Positions 25,201 through 37,000 are shown, numbered from the stretch's first letter. The stretch: DNA of 64,000 bases from Lineus longissimus (GCF_910592395.1 NC_088308.1:26303501-26367500), one strand, 5' to 3'. Translations and numbers: made by a program. Notes: a model not told the origin generated them from the letters alone.

Positions 25201-25863
25201 ATCATGCTTAGAACTTTCAGTTCTATCAGCTGATTCTATCCTTCATTTAAGTTCTGTTTTTGGTGTTTTAGTCAATGAACAACAACATTGGGACCATAAC
25301 TTAACCTAAGGAAGCAAGTGCATAACTTACTCCACATCTGTTCTGCTTGAAAGTATGGAGTGTATTTGTCTTAAAGCATTGATGTAATCACTGGCAGGAG
25401 CTCCATGGGCAAGACTTGTCAGGACAACTTGGAATTGTTCCTCTATCTGTGGTTTGGAGAGGCCTCTGTTCAAAAGAATAGAATATCAATGTCTGCGAGG
25501 GCAAACGTTAAAAAGCCTCTGCACCAGTGGACAGTAGCCCAGACCCGCAATATTATGTAGGCATAGCCACAATCACAGGCCAGCAGGCTAGAAAACCGTA
25601 GATCCGACTATTAGTACACTGTGTAAAGATAGGACGAAACCTGTAGTTCGAGTAGGAGATGTCAGATCTGACAGATGGTATACTATTTCCGGACAACTAC
25701 AAGTAACAAGTTCTTGGTGTACACAACAAATAAAAGCCAAATACACATAGGGTGGCGTTCCCTGGGTAATCCAATTTGAGAATACACTCATGCATTGTCA
25801 ATTCAATGTATACCTGACTTGAGAACAGATATTTTCTACAGCGCTTCCACTTGTCATTTTCAT
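19285..25863 (-). CDS. AP5Z1: AP-5 complex subunit zeta-1
   Basis: Sixteen exons on the minus strand join in frame: 25814-25863, 25331-25465, 24794-24977, 24328-24472, 23783-23950, 23194-23418, 22875-22912, 22566-22728, 21990-22252, 21495-21661, 21089-21175, 20780-20902, 20397-20529, 20016-20207, 19592-19743 and 19285-19336. The total is 758 aa (human about 807). The protein is a helical-repeat adaptor subunit. Recognisable stretches include DFFTVLNIGQYYTDDQ, FSALYGWLLHTLPS, LLDLPCLSAALEIGLK and YKPWFNFILRNEGGHGDTVD. AP-5 acts with SPG11/SPG15 in sorting at late endosomes and lysosomes; human AP5Z1 is SPG48. The start at 25863 was chosen because MTSGSAVENICSQVR lines up with the usual short N-terminus; the Met at 25857 is equally possible. 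The last junction (CCAAA|GTTAGT) is the weakest. The gene is divergent from the metallophosphoesterase gene. Confidence 0.88.
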
Positions 25864-25884
25864 AAATAGTTCGCTTCCGGCAAC

Positions 25885-26070
25885 AAAACATTGTCTTCGG
25901 GTGCTAACACGGCCACTACTGAATGGCCAACGATATCTCCAGAACGACAATCCCAACGATGTCATCCGGGAACTTTCAAAACATTGTCTTCGGCAGCTAA
26001 CACGGTCACTACTGAATGGCCAACGATATCTCCAAAACGACAATCCCAACGGTGTCATCCGGGAACTTTC
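25885..26070. repeat. 93-bp tandem duplication in a divergent promoter
   Basis: Copies at about 25885-25977 and 25978-26070 differ at a handful of bases. The offset is exactly 93 in several independent words (ACATTGTCTTCGG at 25888 and 25981; CAACGATATCTCC at 25928 and 26021). The unit is a multiple of three, and the AP5Z1 frame stays open through both copies to an ATG at 26058. Confidence 0.9.
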
Positions 26071-26158
26071 AAGATGGGCGCCCCCATCAAAACAAAAAAT
26101 TTATTATTTTTTTGAAAAAAGTGTATTTAGAAAATGATAGTTATTTCTATTCGGTTGT

Positions 26159-26222
26159 AAAGGCATTAAGATAAGTAAGTATCATGTATTAAAGGCATTA
26201 AGATAAGTAAGTATCATGTATT
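26159..26222. repeat. 32-bp tandem duplication
   Basis: AAGGCATTAAGATAAGTAAG and the bases after it are repeated exactly, at 26159-26190 and 26191-26222, in the AP5Z1/metallophosphoesterase interval. A second small duplication, GTAACAAGAGCTCAGT, lies at about 26346-26379. Confidence 0.85.
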
Positions 26223-26521
26223 GCACCTGCTCTGATGGTATGGACTTGCATAGTATTCGTGCATTTTTAACATTTTGCTGTTCAAAAAATGTAGCTGCCA
26301 GTGCCATGTGATGTACTGTACATGCATTGCATGCTGTAGTGTAATGTAACAAGAGCTCAGTGTAACAAGAGCTCAGTTTGCCCCCCACTCAACCACGCTG
26401 AATTGGGGAAGCTTTTTCACAGGTTTAATAGGTTGGATAGCCGACCATTTGTTCCAATTTCTACTGATTGTTGTGCTGATTTACATTACTTACAATTACA
26501 TTTCTTTCAGAAACATTCAAA

Positions 26522-29500
26522 ATGCGACGACTACTCATACCAAGAAATGTTTCAAGAAAAAAGTTGTTGTTGGCGTCAGTGATTTGCTTCTATCTCTTCA
26601 TAAGTGAAGTTCTGGTCTACTATATACAGAGTTTGCGGTGGCCTGCCATACCTTCAACTGGGTAAGTTTCCGTTGTTTCAGGTGCTGTTTATTGCAGTCA
26701 TTGTTGGGCCTGCATGTATGACTTCAATCTTTATCTTCAACTACTCATGATTTGATTGAAATGTTCTTTCAAAGATGTAACATTCGTCATGAGATTAGTA
26801 CAATACAATACACTTTTCTCTGTCCTAAGCTCCAGCGTTAAGGCAAAACTCAGGTCTTGTTCTCGTACTTTGAAAAGGCTCATGACTGTAATCTCAAAGA
26901 CTCTTCTTTTTGATGCACCTTTTGACAATGTAGTTGTGGTACACATGGGAAGTATTTTCTTACACTAGTTGCATCCTAATCAAAAACTTATTTGTTTTTT
27001 CCAGTGTGAAAGAGGATGAGTTAAAAGTGTTGTTTGTTGCTGATGCACAACTTATTGGCCATAGCAATGAATTTAAGACAGTTGGCCCTTTTGGGTTTGT
27101 GACAAGAAGGGACTCTGACAGGTAGGCATGGTCAAATAAGTTAATGAACCAATTCTCTCACAATAAATGTTATTTCAACTGCAGTCTGCCTCTGTATAGT
27201 CAAATCTGGTGAGCTGTTGAGCATGGGGTGCCTCTGTCCAGTCAAATCTGGTTAGTCGATTAAACCTAGTAAGGAATAGAATCAGTTGAGATTTCAGGTT
27301 TGATTTGACTGCCCTGAGGGACCAGATCAGAACTGTGGCATTTTAGAATGTCTGTATTGGGAAAGAGATATTATTAGCCTTGTGAAGAAGGGATTTTGAA
27401 GCCCGACAAAGCCTTATGTCTGTACCGTTAAAACATTTCACCATCAATACATTCTTTCAATTCAGATATCTGCATAAAACATTCAACCTTGCCTACAGCC
27501 ATGTCCAGCCTGATGTAGTGATATTCATGGGAGATCTCTTGGATGAAGGAAGCATTACTACCAATGACAGATATGAGGAATATGTCAACAGATTTTATGC
27601 AATATTCCAAAAAGCTAGGGAGAGCAAGGTAGGCCTTGGCCAGTGGGCACTCAGTCAAGTGAATTTGGCCAGTTCCCTACTACACTAAGTAGGCTCTTTT
27701 TGAGGGGCAGGCTGGAACTTACTGAGTATGATGTGGTCCTTCTATTGTTAGATACTTGTCCATTGTCAGAGGATAGTACACTGTCTAGATGCCTACTTTG
27801 CCTTGGTTCAGTTGAACTGGCTTTGTCGAGCAGGTGCAATCTGTCATCCATGTGAAGAAAACACTTCAGTTGTCATCTGTTCTGTGCTACCTGATTTAGA
27901 AAAGAGTGATCTCCTAATCGCCTCTATTTCAATTTGTTTTATCTGCTGGGTTACAGATGATCTTTCTCCATGGTGATAATGATGTAGGGGGCGAAGGATT
28001 GGATATGAAAACTGACGCTAAAGTTGAGCGATTCGAAAAATACTTTGGACCTATTGCTGGAGTAGTGACTGAAGGATCTGTAGACTTTGTCAAGGTTGGT
28101 TGAGTTGTTTTCATAGTCTGGATACCAAACCAAAGAAATCTTGACAATAAATTGTTTCATTCATGAAGTTCTTCTATGAGGAAATTCCCCACTTTGTAGC
28201 TGGGTTAAATATGGACCACACTTCACATTGAAGTTGACTAACACATTGAGGCATTCAGAATATGCAGAGTTGGTCGAAAGGTGATCAGTAATTGCCTACT
28301 TCTGTTCTCTGAAACCGGATTAATTGCATTCACTTTGAGTCAATAACTTTGGTTTTCAAATTTCAGATCAATTATGACTTTCCTGATCGATATGCTGATG
28401 AGAAGTTGATGGAGCTTAAAAGAATAACTGATGAAACAAATAAAAGACATTTCAAAATAGTTATCAATCATCAGAGTGTATTCAAGAGGGCACCATTTCA
28501 GTTCAAGCCAGTAAGTTGATAATATTAATCTATTCAGAATATCCTGACTTTCATCGTTTTATACTCCCTGAATCAAGATTACTGTCTTCTGGTGTAGATT
28601 TGGAAGGGCAGGGGTTTTTGAAATAGCAAAGAAAAGGGCAGGGTTAGCGCACATTTGTAATAAAATGCATTTTCTAATCGAAATCCTGTCAGTTCCTTTT
28701 CTTTCATCCATTATTTCCTTGAGTTTCGATATCATCAAATCTTCTTGTCTCATTCAGGTGCTTGACATGGTGGTGCCAAACCTGCTTTTCGCTGCACATG
28801 AACACACTGTAAGTATTCCATGTTGGCAAAAACCGGTGTTGAAGTAAAAGGTTTTTGATGTCCGCATTCTCAATCTTACCTTGAGGTTTAAGGGCTGATT
28901 CCTTCTGTGAACTCGTTTACACTGTGGCATAGTGTTGTCAGTCCAGTAGTTATGTCCTTATTCCACATAACACAATTCTTTCGGTAAAACTAATCATTTT
29001 GTGTTGTCTCGTCCTTTCCAGAGTCACGTGATAGAATGTTGGAATTGTTACCTGGGTGGGAACAATCGTGGTGGTTGGGCCAAACCTGAAGATGTGGTAA
29101 CTGTGGATATGAAGGACCTTAAGATGCTGAGAGAGATAGTCGTACCCACATGCAGCTATAGGATGGGAGTGCCTGACATGGGCTATGGTGTCGCAGTCAT
29201 AAGTATGCTACACTCAAAATCTCATCTGAACTCGTTGGAAGTGCCAAAACCAGTTTTTACCTTCGTAAAAGGAGACATCCTAAACCCTCAGGAGTATTGC
29301 GTCTGAAGAAAAGAGAAGCCCATTACACCCAGTTTAACATCTGTCCCAATTGCCATTTAACCTGTCAGTTGTAATAGTAAAACATATTTTCTATTGCAGA
29401 TAAATCTGGTCTGGTGAAGTACACAGTCCTGTGGTTGCCTCATCGATACACAGTCCTCTACTCATATTTTTTCTTTGTCACTGTCATCATTCTTGGCTCA

Positions 29501-29590
29501 GGAGCCTACTACTTCTTCATTAGTAGGACATCAACTCAGCACAGACACTGGAACCAGGCTAAGCTGAAATCTACCAAGTTCTCTGTCTAA
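26522..29590 (+). CDS. Cdc1/Ted1/MPPE1-family metallophosphoesterase, membrane-anchored
   Basis: Eight exons join in frame: 26522-26661, 27005-27121, 27466-27628, 27957-28094, 28367-28510, 28758-28808, 29022-29202 and 29400-29590. They give 374 aa (human MPPE1 is about 396). A membrane segment (LLLASVICFYLFISEVLVYY) is at residues 16-36 and another (YFFFVTVIILGSGAYYFFI) is near the C-terminus. The phosphoesterase motifs are FVADAQLIG, VVIFMGDLLDEGS, HGDNDVGGEG, VINHQSVF and FAAHEHT. The blocks ADxQL and GDND differ from the common DxH and GNHD but keep the order and spacing of the family. MPPE1/PGAP5 removes an ethanolamine phosphate from GPI glycans in the ER exit pathway. Whether this is the PGAP5 orthologue or a paralogue with the GDND motif is unclear, so no symbol is given. 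Confidence 0.8.
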
Positions 29591-30108
29591 ATTTAGTACG
29601 GCAAATCGATACATCAAGTTCTGTGATACGAACAATAGCACCTGCACTGCACTTCATTCATGTGGAGGTTCTTCATGGGTCCAAACCTTTTCGAATCAGT
29701 GTGGTAGATCTTTGTATGAATGAGATTTACAGAATTGATGATTGGAAACTTATAATTTGACTCATTTCTCTCTTGAGCTTGGGATGAAAAAGGTCATGTA
29801 TATAAATGTCTGAAAAGGGGAGAGATTTGACTTACTAGAGGGGTTGGGTTTCAGGACCTTTGTAGAGCCAAAGTCAATATTTGTGGCAGAGAAGTTGAAT
29901 GTGTCAATAGTTTGTTTTTGGCATATCATGATCTTCATATTGTATTTGTGATATTGATTGTGTTGTGTTGTTGATCTAGTTGAAGACAAAATGAAGTACT
30001 TGACTGTACATGTATTGTGGCCTTGCCAACCAGTCCAGTGGCCATTGTTCTGTGCAGTAATTATTGTGTTTTCATTGTCTCTTTGAGGATATTATTTGTA
30101 GGGACTCC

Positions 30109-30158
30109 AATAAAAGTGAGATCGAACAGTGCTGCTAATTCTGTATATTTACAATAAA
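30109..30158 (+). promoter_or_regulatory. Poly(A) signals of the metallophosphoesterase gene
   Basis: Two AATAAA hexamers, at 30109-30114 and 30153-30158, lie about 520-570 bases after the stop codon. This is a plausible 3' end for the plus-strand transcript. Confidence 0.5.
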
Positions 30159-30571
30159 AGTTGTCCTTTATGTATGTGGACAGTATGGCTGTTTTGTTTT
30201 ATGGCCATGCTTATTGTGCTTGTGTATAGTGAATTGTTAGAAATATGGTAGAATTTTTACACTCTCTTATTTAACTTTAATGCAGATTAAGCCTTTTTGT
30301 AATAAAAAAGTAATCAGTAATGATGATTTCTCTTGATTTCCTTTGGCAAAACTACCAGACTGACAAGTTGGTTGTTACATTTACCTTTCTCAATTGCCAG
30401 GTCTGGTGAATTTAGTATCGTATGAGGTTCCACATTTCTCTCTGCTTGTAGTATTATTGTCATGTGTCTGCTGAATGGACCAACCAAACCCATCAATTTT
30501 CATTGCATTGTATGGTAGTGCCATCTGTAGCTGGTAACTGTAACTACCTAACTCGGGAGGTTCCTCCTGCT

Positions 30572-30692
30572 CTGGGTGATATGAATAAAGAGTAGTAAAT
30601 GCTTTTATCTAGAACTCCATGTACATTTACACTTGGCCTTTCTGTACAAAATTGAAGTAAAAGCATTTGCTAGCCTTTATTCATATCACCCC
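30572..30692. repeat. Inverted repeat, arms about 35 bp
   Basis: The left arm (30572-30607, containing GGGTGATATGAATAAAG and AAATGCTTTTA) matches the reverse complement of the right arm (30658-30692) with only a few mismatches. The loop is about 50 bp. It may be a small MITE. No flanking target duplication was evident. Confidence 0.75.
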
Positions 30693-33022
30693 ATGACTAC
30701 GTCATCAGACGATCTCTTGTTTCGACCCGACTGTTTCCATAGCCAAAGCAAAGAAGAAGTCGAGAGTAGACAACAAATTTGGCCAAATTTCCATCTCGGA
30801 AGTTTTGGAGACATCTGGTGCAACCATGTCCCTTGTTCCTATGCCGTCTTTCTAGTTCTCCTTTGAATCTGTGCTACTCATCTCTAGTCTGTGGGGACAT
30901 ATTCAACACTCCTTGGCTGACACTGCTGGGAGCAAGCAGCTAGTAAAGTGCCAAGTGGGTTCAACCCCCCTGGTTTAACCCCATGCCTTATGCGATCGAA
31001 TTTGACGGGCTCAAGATTCATGAATAGATCTGTTGTGTACTTGAGTGCCTGTAACTTCATTGCATCATTGCATTCATCCCATAGTAACATGATCATCGGA
31101 GGACAGAGCAGCCTAGTCGAGACCCTCCCAACACCTGTTTGAAATTCCAGCCAGCCACTCCTATTGATTGTGCTTGGCTGTGGTTCCTGCACGAACTATC
31201 ACATTCTTATATCAATATTCATAGATTGCGATCAATATCAGGCAAGTGTGGTAACTTGGCCATATTTACTCAACACCGGGTAAATAGAAGGCGACAGGTG
31301 GAGGCGACAGCACAGGTGTTCAGGCCGAACACGGATTAACCCCCAGTGTCCAGCCACGATGATGTACCCTAACTCAAACAGCCAAACAAACCTACCACGT
31401 TTGAGTGCGACGGGACGAGACCGGTCCACTTCGTCTGGAGTGTACACTGACAGCGAAAGTGGAGGGACAAATGTCGTAATTAAAGGGACAAGATTTTATC
31501 CAATCATCAGGGGCAGGGAACCTGGGGCAAGAATTTGAAATAAGCTCATCAGTTAACTTTTTAGCAAGAAGAATGGCGTTTCTTTTCCGCTGGTTGGTAA
31601 AGAGAGCATGGAACGGACAACGACGTTCCAGGGACGACGTCCGAACGCGTGAGGTCTGCCTTGTCTCGGGAAGGCCTGAGTCAATTGAAGATAGTGAGAG
31701 TCTATCCGCGACTGATGAGTGATTTTCGTTAAAAAATAACAACTATCCTCCCTTTAAATAGAGAACCGGCTGTGTTCATTGAGTCACTAAGGACTGTATC
31801 CAGGATACTGCTATTGCTAAGAGTAAATCGACGTAGCCAGGGCAGGTGGTTGATGGCGTTCAATACAGCTGGATTCTGTCACGTTTCCTCTATGGTAATC
31901 TATGGAGATTATTGAATCAATACTTACTATCAAAGGACTCGTGCCCATGGTGCCCGGATTAATAGCCGCATCGATAAAATAGTTTCAAGTCGTTCACCAT
32001 TCACGCCGGGAGACAATTGGATTTGTCGCAAGGAGCAGGGTCAGCTGGGGTAGATTAGCCCGGCATCTTGAGACAGTTATCATCCCATTTTGAATTACTA
32101 TGACCGTTGGTGAAATATGTATTTAGTTGCAGACCTCACAAAGATTTTTCTCATAGTATTGAATCGCGCCACTAGAGATGGTTGAGAATCAGAGCGGGAA
32201 TGTAATGATGTTTGGTGACCTATGTGAGTTCTCAAACAGTACTTTTCTATTACTGGTGCCCTAAAATGGACTTTCGAGAGAAAAAATAAAATGCTATTAA
32301 AATTTCAACTGACAAAGACAACAACAGAATGAGCTGATGAGTCAAATTATTAATTGTCAAGTATAGCCAGTATCGACTGCGGACACTGTGTTGCTAGGCC
32401 AGCCAATACCAATCCTAATTATATTCCTGGAGCCGCAATTAATTAGAATCTATGTCACGATCAGTGTCAATTGATTTTGCATTTAGACAGATGTTGAAAT
32501 GAAAAGACTTGAACAAGACTGCTTGAGTTACAGGAAATTCTCATTTAGCTGTGGGGAGAACAGGTGGTGATATCGGATAGAACGCGCTCTGTGAGACGCT
32601 CGATCGTTCATTATCACAACCAGAGAATGAAAATCGACCATATACGGTTGCCCAACTCTAATGAGGAATTTTGTATGTTCATGTTAATCCATATCACACT
32701 GTTGATTTTGTTCGGGTTTGTTTCTCAATAATATCGGCGCCTGTTGAGAGTTAATAATTTCTGGTGGCCTGAGGTCAGAGCGAGCAGACGATAACCAACG
32801 TCCCCACCCCATTGAAAGAGCCCGCCACTCTACGCCACAGGATTGGAACGGAACACCTGGTCTTTCTATTATTCTGGGTCACACAAAAGTCGAATAAAAC
32901 ACCGGTTTTTGGATTTTAATATGCCATTGTGATTAACGTGGAACATCATATTCATAAACTGCTAGATGCACGAAGAGGATCTTGTGCAGCGATTGGCAGC
33001 CTAGCCCTGGAGCATGGCATGA

Positions 33023-33033
33023 TATTTATATAC
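33023..33033 (+). promoter_or_regulatory. TATA-like element upstream of the bHLH gene
   Basis: TATTTATATAC lies about 185 bases upstream of the chosen start codon, in a plausible place for a core promoter. It is not an exact TATA consensus and the region is AT-rich. Confidence 0.3.
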
Positions 33034-33215
33034 GCTGCCTGACTGAGCTCAATAGTCGCCTGGGAACTTAGTCGCCGATAAATATCACGCATCGCAGGAA
33101 TTCTTTAACATAGAACATCTGGCCGTCGAGCTGTGTTGTGGAGTATTATACATAAAGTACAGTGGAAATTAGTCGATAACAGGCAGTGGAGAGCAGTGGT
33201 GGTGAGCGGTGCACT

Positions 33216-34046
33216 ATGGCTGCCCTGCAGGAATCCACCTGTGCTTCTTTAGACCTGCGGTTGGATACTCCGCCATCTGATTCAGATCACAAGGAAGCAA
33301 GGCCAAGGAAAAACAAACGAAAGATGAGTGAACCGAGACGTTTAAGTGACTTCAGTGTCAAGAGATTCTGTCCTGAGACTGATAGCCGAGGGTCGTCCCC
33401 CGATCCGCGCTATCAGGGTGATTGTTCCTCTGTGGACGGCGACGGACAACCGGATTCACCAGAACCTGTGAACTTTGTGAAAGGACCTGATGGAGAGTCT
33501 GAGGAGAGTTTGGAGCGTCCACCATCAGGGATGTTCCCTCACGGACACCTTTACCAATACCCTGCATGTGTGCCGTTTCCTCCTGGGGCGTTTCACCCTT
33601 ACACCGCGGAGATGATGCACGCTAATCAACTCCATCACGAACGAACGCCGTCCTCCTTGCTGGACAGAGCTGGAGCGTCGAGCGCAAACTCCTTTTCTCA
33701 GGATGTCCTCAGTGAAAATGGGGACCGATGTGGACGCAAACAACGAAAAAACTACAAAAGTATGACAACCGAGAGAAGGGTTGAAGCCAACGCCAGGGAG
33801 AGGACGCGTGTTCATACGATAAGTGCCGCATTCGAAAGTCTCAGGAGAGCAGTTCCGTCCTATTCTTACAACCAAAAACTGTCAAAGTTGGCCATTCTTC
33901 GGATAGCTTGCTGTTATATTCTGTCTCTGTCACGGTTAGCTGAGAAGGACTACAGTAGGGACCAGAGTCGTCCTCCTTTCAGTGAGTGTGTGGACCTGTG
34001 CACGCGGACAATTCAACAGGAGGGCAGGGCCAAGAAGAGGCACTGA
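33216..34046 (+). CDS. ATOH8: ATOH8/net-family bHLH transcription factor
   Basis: One uninterrupted exon encodes 276 aa from the ATG at 33216; the in-frame codons upstream contain no ATG. The basic helix-loop-helix is at about residues 187-242: basic region ANARERTRVHTISAAFE, then LRRAVPSYSYNQKLSKLAIL and RIACCYILSLSRL. The NARERTRVHTISAAFE basic region, the YSYxQKLSKLAIL loop/helix 2 and the conserved tail FSECVDLCTRTIQQEGRAKK identify the ATOH8 (Math6)/Drosophila net subfamily. A basic cluster (RPRKNKRK, residues 29-36) may be a nuclear localisation signal. The middle is rich in Ser, Pro and His and looks disordered. Family members bind E-boxes and act in cell-fate and mesoderm/vascular programmes. 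The long non-coding flanks fit a developmental regulator. Vertebrate ATOH8 coding sequence is split by introns; this one is not. Confidence 0.93.
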   Translation: MAALQESTCASLDLRLDTPPSDSDHKEARPRKNKRKMSEPRRLSDFSVKRFCPETDSRGSSPDPRYQGDCSSVDGDGQPDSPEPVNFVKGPDGESEESLERPPSGMFPHGHLYQYPACVPFPPGAFHPYTAEMMHANQLHHERTPSSLLDRAGASSANSFSQDVLSENGDRCGRKQRKNYKSMTTERRVEANARERTRVHTISAAFESLRRAVPSYSYNQKLSKLAILRIACCYILSLSRLAEKDYSRDQSRPPFSECVDLCTRTIQQEGRAKKRH

Positions 34047-37000
34047 CATCTGTCTCATTCGGATTTTACGCTTCGAACAAATTACTTGATGCATTCATTT
34101 GTTATCATGCTGGATTTGTTGGATTGTTCCTCCAGCACTTTTGAGGATTTATATACAGAAATTATACTCGTGATGACTGAGATTCATCTTCTTTAGACGT
34201 GGGTGTTAGTGGGTGGAAGTGCTGTCAGCGCATGGACCATTCTGTGCTATTGTTTCGTTTGTGTTACTTTTTTGCCAGTTATACCAAAGATTCCATTTGG
34301 AGAAGCTGATCTCAAACTTTGCATACATACACTTTTATATTTCGGCTCATCATCAGATAGTCCCCATGGTTCATAATTGACTTGAATCTAGACAACCAAC
34401 GTTTTCATCAGTCATATTGTACATCTGAAGATAGTTAGGGTGGGGTCATGGTTAAGTTCGCCGATTTGGCGATTTGTTTTGTGTCGTCCCTGGTTTTGTC
34501 ATTGGTGAGTTATCAGTTTTTTTGTGTCACTTTTAATGTCATGAAAAGAAAATTCGTCAAGTACACCGTTCTCAGTCAGATGCTATAAGTGATGTGTACA
34601 GGTCACACGTCGAGTGTACGGTTGTTCTCCGTGTCAAGAAAAACACGTCCCTAACGTCGAAACCAACCTGGGCTGGTTACGTGTACTTGTATCAACGCGT
34701 ATCAAGCGTCTTGCGACGGTGTGTGAAAGGAATCATGGACTCGTTTCTCTCATGGAGGCCGATAGTCATCTTTCATCCATTTCATGAACTCCTGTTTCAG
34801 TGAATTCTTTCAAACTGATTAACCTTATAAACTCACCTTTTCCATGATATCGAAGATATACATGTACATGTATTATATTAAAGCCATCGAAACCGCTATG
34901 TTGCCCTGAAAAAGTTATCATGAAAGCCTGGCAGTCTCGCTGCGTGAACCGATAAACAAGCACCACTTGAAAAGATGATTCTGTAGCAACTTGTCGATTG
35001 CAACCTGTTATATCGCATGGTCGGAGGAAAAAACCTCAGTCTTTGGGAGCAATTATTGGAATCCTTCGGGAAGAGCTCGTCTGGGAGGCGGGCTTTTTAA
35101 TCATAACGTGTCATCATGATGGGAGCAATACCTCTTTCTTCTTTAACGCACATTTTTCGATCGGCCCCATCCTGAGAAAATCGTATACCAAAATCGCAAA
35201 ATATCGAGAGGCAGAGAATATGGTTATGCAAGGGTGACTGAAAGTGATCCATAGGACGATACTTCTTCTGACATGAAGAAGCGCGTGAAATCTCCTTTCA
35301 CATTCAAGTATAGGCCAAGTATTTTTATGCCTTATTATGGTAAACAGGTTCCATTAGTTTTTTTCTTACTAATTTGTATCCAGTATATACAAAATCTAGA
35401 CCTCATTACCCGCGTTTAGAACTCCATGTGCACACACGGTGATATAATTGGGCCGAGACAATAGAGTGATAATAGATGTATGTAGTTACAGGTCAAATAT
35501 AATAATTTGCCAGATGGTTGTCAACATTAGTTGGTGTCCTGTAGGTCAGCAACCACGATGTTTAAAGTCACTTTTTGAAATCTTATAGGATAAATTGTGA
35601 TTGTTATAACATCTGCTTTATTACAAAGGTTCCAATGAGTCTCCCCTTGATTGCAGACAGCCTTCGTATCTGTCAGTTTTGATACCATTTGTCAAAAGTT
35701 TATCTCCTTTCTTAGAGTTCAGCATTCGTTGATCTATTTACAATTCCAAGATGATTACTTTGTAAGTTAGGTTTATCATATAAAAATTATCAGAGGTCAA
35801 GAATCTACATCGTGTATATATGTCAACCCAACGCTAACCTTGGTACAGGTTAATGCATTGATACGTCAGCCAGAGACGATAATAACATCATCATGAACAC
35901 AGTCTATACCACACCAAAATCTATAGCCTAATATACAGAGTATAAGTAGAGGTAAACCATGTTTACATTTTACTGGCAGAAAAAATGCTCCCACCTGTTG
36001 GTCTCCTCTTATCACTGAATAGGTAAGATAAGCTTTTGGCAGACGTTCAAGCGATAGGTTGGTGAATTTGTAATTATTTGGCCGCCTTGCTCGATCAAAT
36101 ATTCCCTCACATTGATCAGAGTTGTTGTAGACAAGTGATCACCATTAAACAAATAGCACAACCCATAATTCTCCAACAATGCTGCATGCCGGCGTTTTAG
36201 GGTATTTGACTTCTGTCCTTTCGGCAACAGCTCTCTGCAAAATGAACGTCATCAGTGGTACAATACTTGTCAGAAATAAGGTCATTCCATCTTGAGTTCT
36301 GTTTCAGCGACAAAATGATGCAAATAGAACAATTCAAGTTTTTAAAAAATTTTGAACAGACTGAGCTGGTCAGCAGAGTAGCTTGACATTAGGTTTGACA
36401 TTAGATTTCGCCAATCCCCCGAAACGCTAACGTGTACACCTATCGCATTGTTCGACCTCATGATTACGATTTCGAACAATAGGTTACGCGTTTACGTTTC
36501 GGGTTATTTGCTGAAACTCCCTAATGTGACTCACCGAGTACCTCTGACAAGGTGCGGCCACCGGCTGTTGCGCATCTTCGTATTTCGGTGGAGTAAAAAC
36601 CCTGAATCTCTGGGCCACCTCAATTAATATTGAAATAAGAGGCGTCATCAATAGCTAAAAGTATTCAATCCGAAATAGATAATTGAAATTATGGCACCCA
36701 TTATATCGCCTGATCGTTGGCATTTCGCCTAGCAACCAGTTACAATGAACCCTTGACTAAAGTAAGCTGTGCCATCAGGTCGGGAAAGCAAACAAGTTGA
36801 GTTTACTTTCTCATGCCAAGCAGCCTTCCTGTAGGCTTATATTTCGAATGCAGACATGTTGGCCAGGTGTACACCGGTGCTTCATTCGGTTTTATAGCAC
36901 ACTTAACAGCTCATGTATGTCAACTGTTCAAAATGTATTGTTACAACCTTTGCTTTGTAATCGAGATTTTGAATTGCCTTGTGCGGTTTTGAACACCTGT

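Larger units (their letters stand above)
25864..26521. promoter_or_regulatory. Shared promoter region between AP5Z1 and the metallophosphoesterase gene
   Basis: The two start codons lie 658 bp apart on opposite strands. The interval holds a 93-bp tandem duplication next to the AP5Z1 start, a weak YY1-like word (AAGATGGGCGC at 26071) and two smaller tandem duplications nearer the plus-strand gene. No TATA box is clear. Shared bidirectional use is inferred from the layout. Confidence 0.5.
29591..33215. other. 3' UTR, then gene-free stretch upstream of the ATOH8-like gene
   Basis: Past the poly(A) signals near 30.1 kb no exon could be supported. A long inverted repeat lies at 30572-30692. The 31.2-31.7 kb part has fairly long minus-strand open frames (up to 116 codons) without recognisable motifs or splice sites. 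The last kilobase is presumably promoter DNA of the bHLH gene. Confidence 0.45.

Noticed and set aside
25798-26058. N-terminal extension of AP5Z1 through the 93-bp duplication
   Set aside because: Arg/Trp-rich and repetitive, unlike the family. The usual N-terminus starts at 25863 or 25857.
31392-31742. 116-codon minus-strand open frame upstream of the bHLH gene
   Set aside because: No domain, no matching exons and low-complexity Arg/Ser content. Probably chance in promoter DNA.
33525-33875. 116-codon minus-strand frame inside the ATOH8-like gene
   Set aside because: Shadow of the real coding exon on the other strand.
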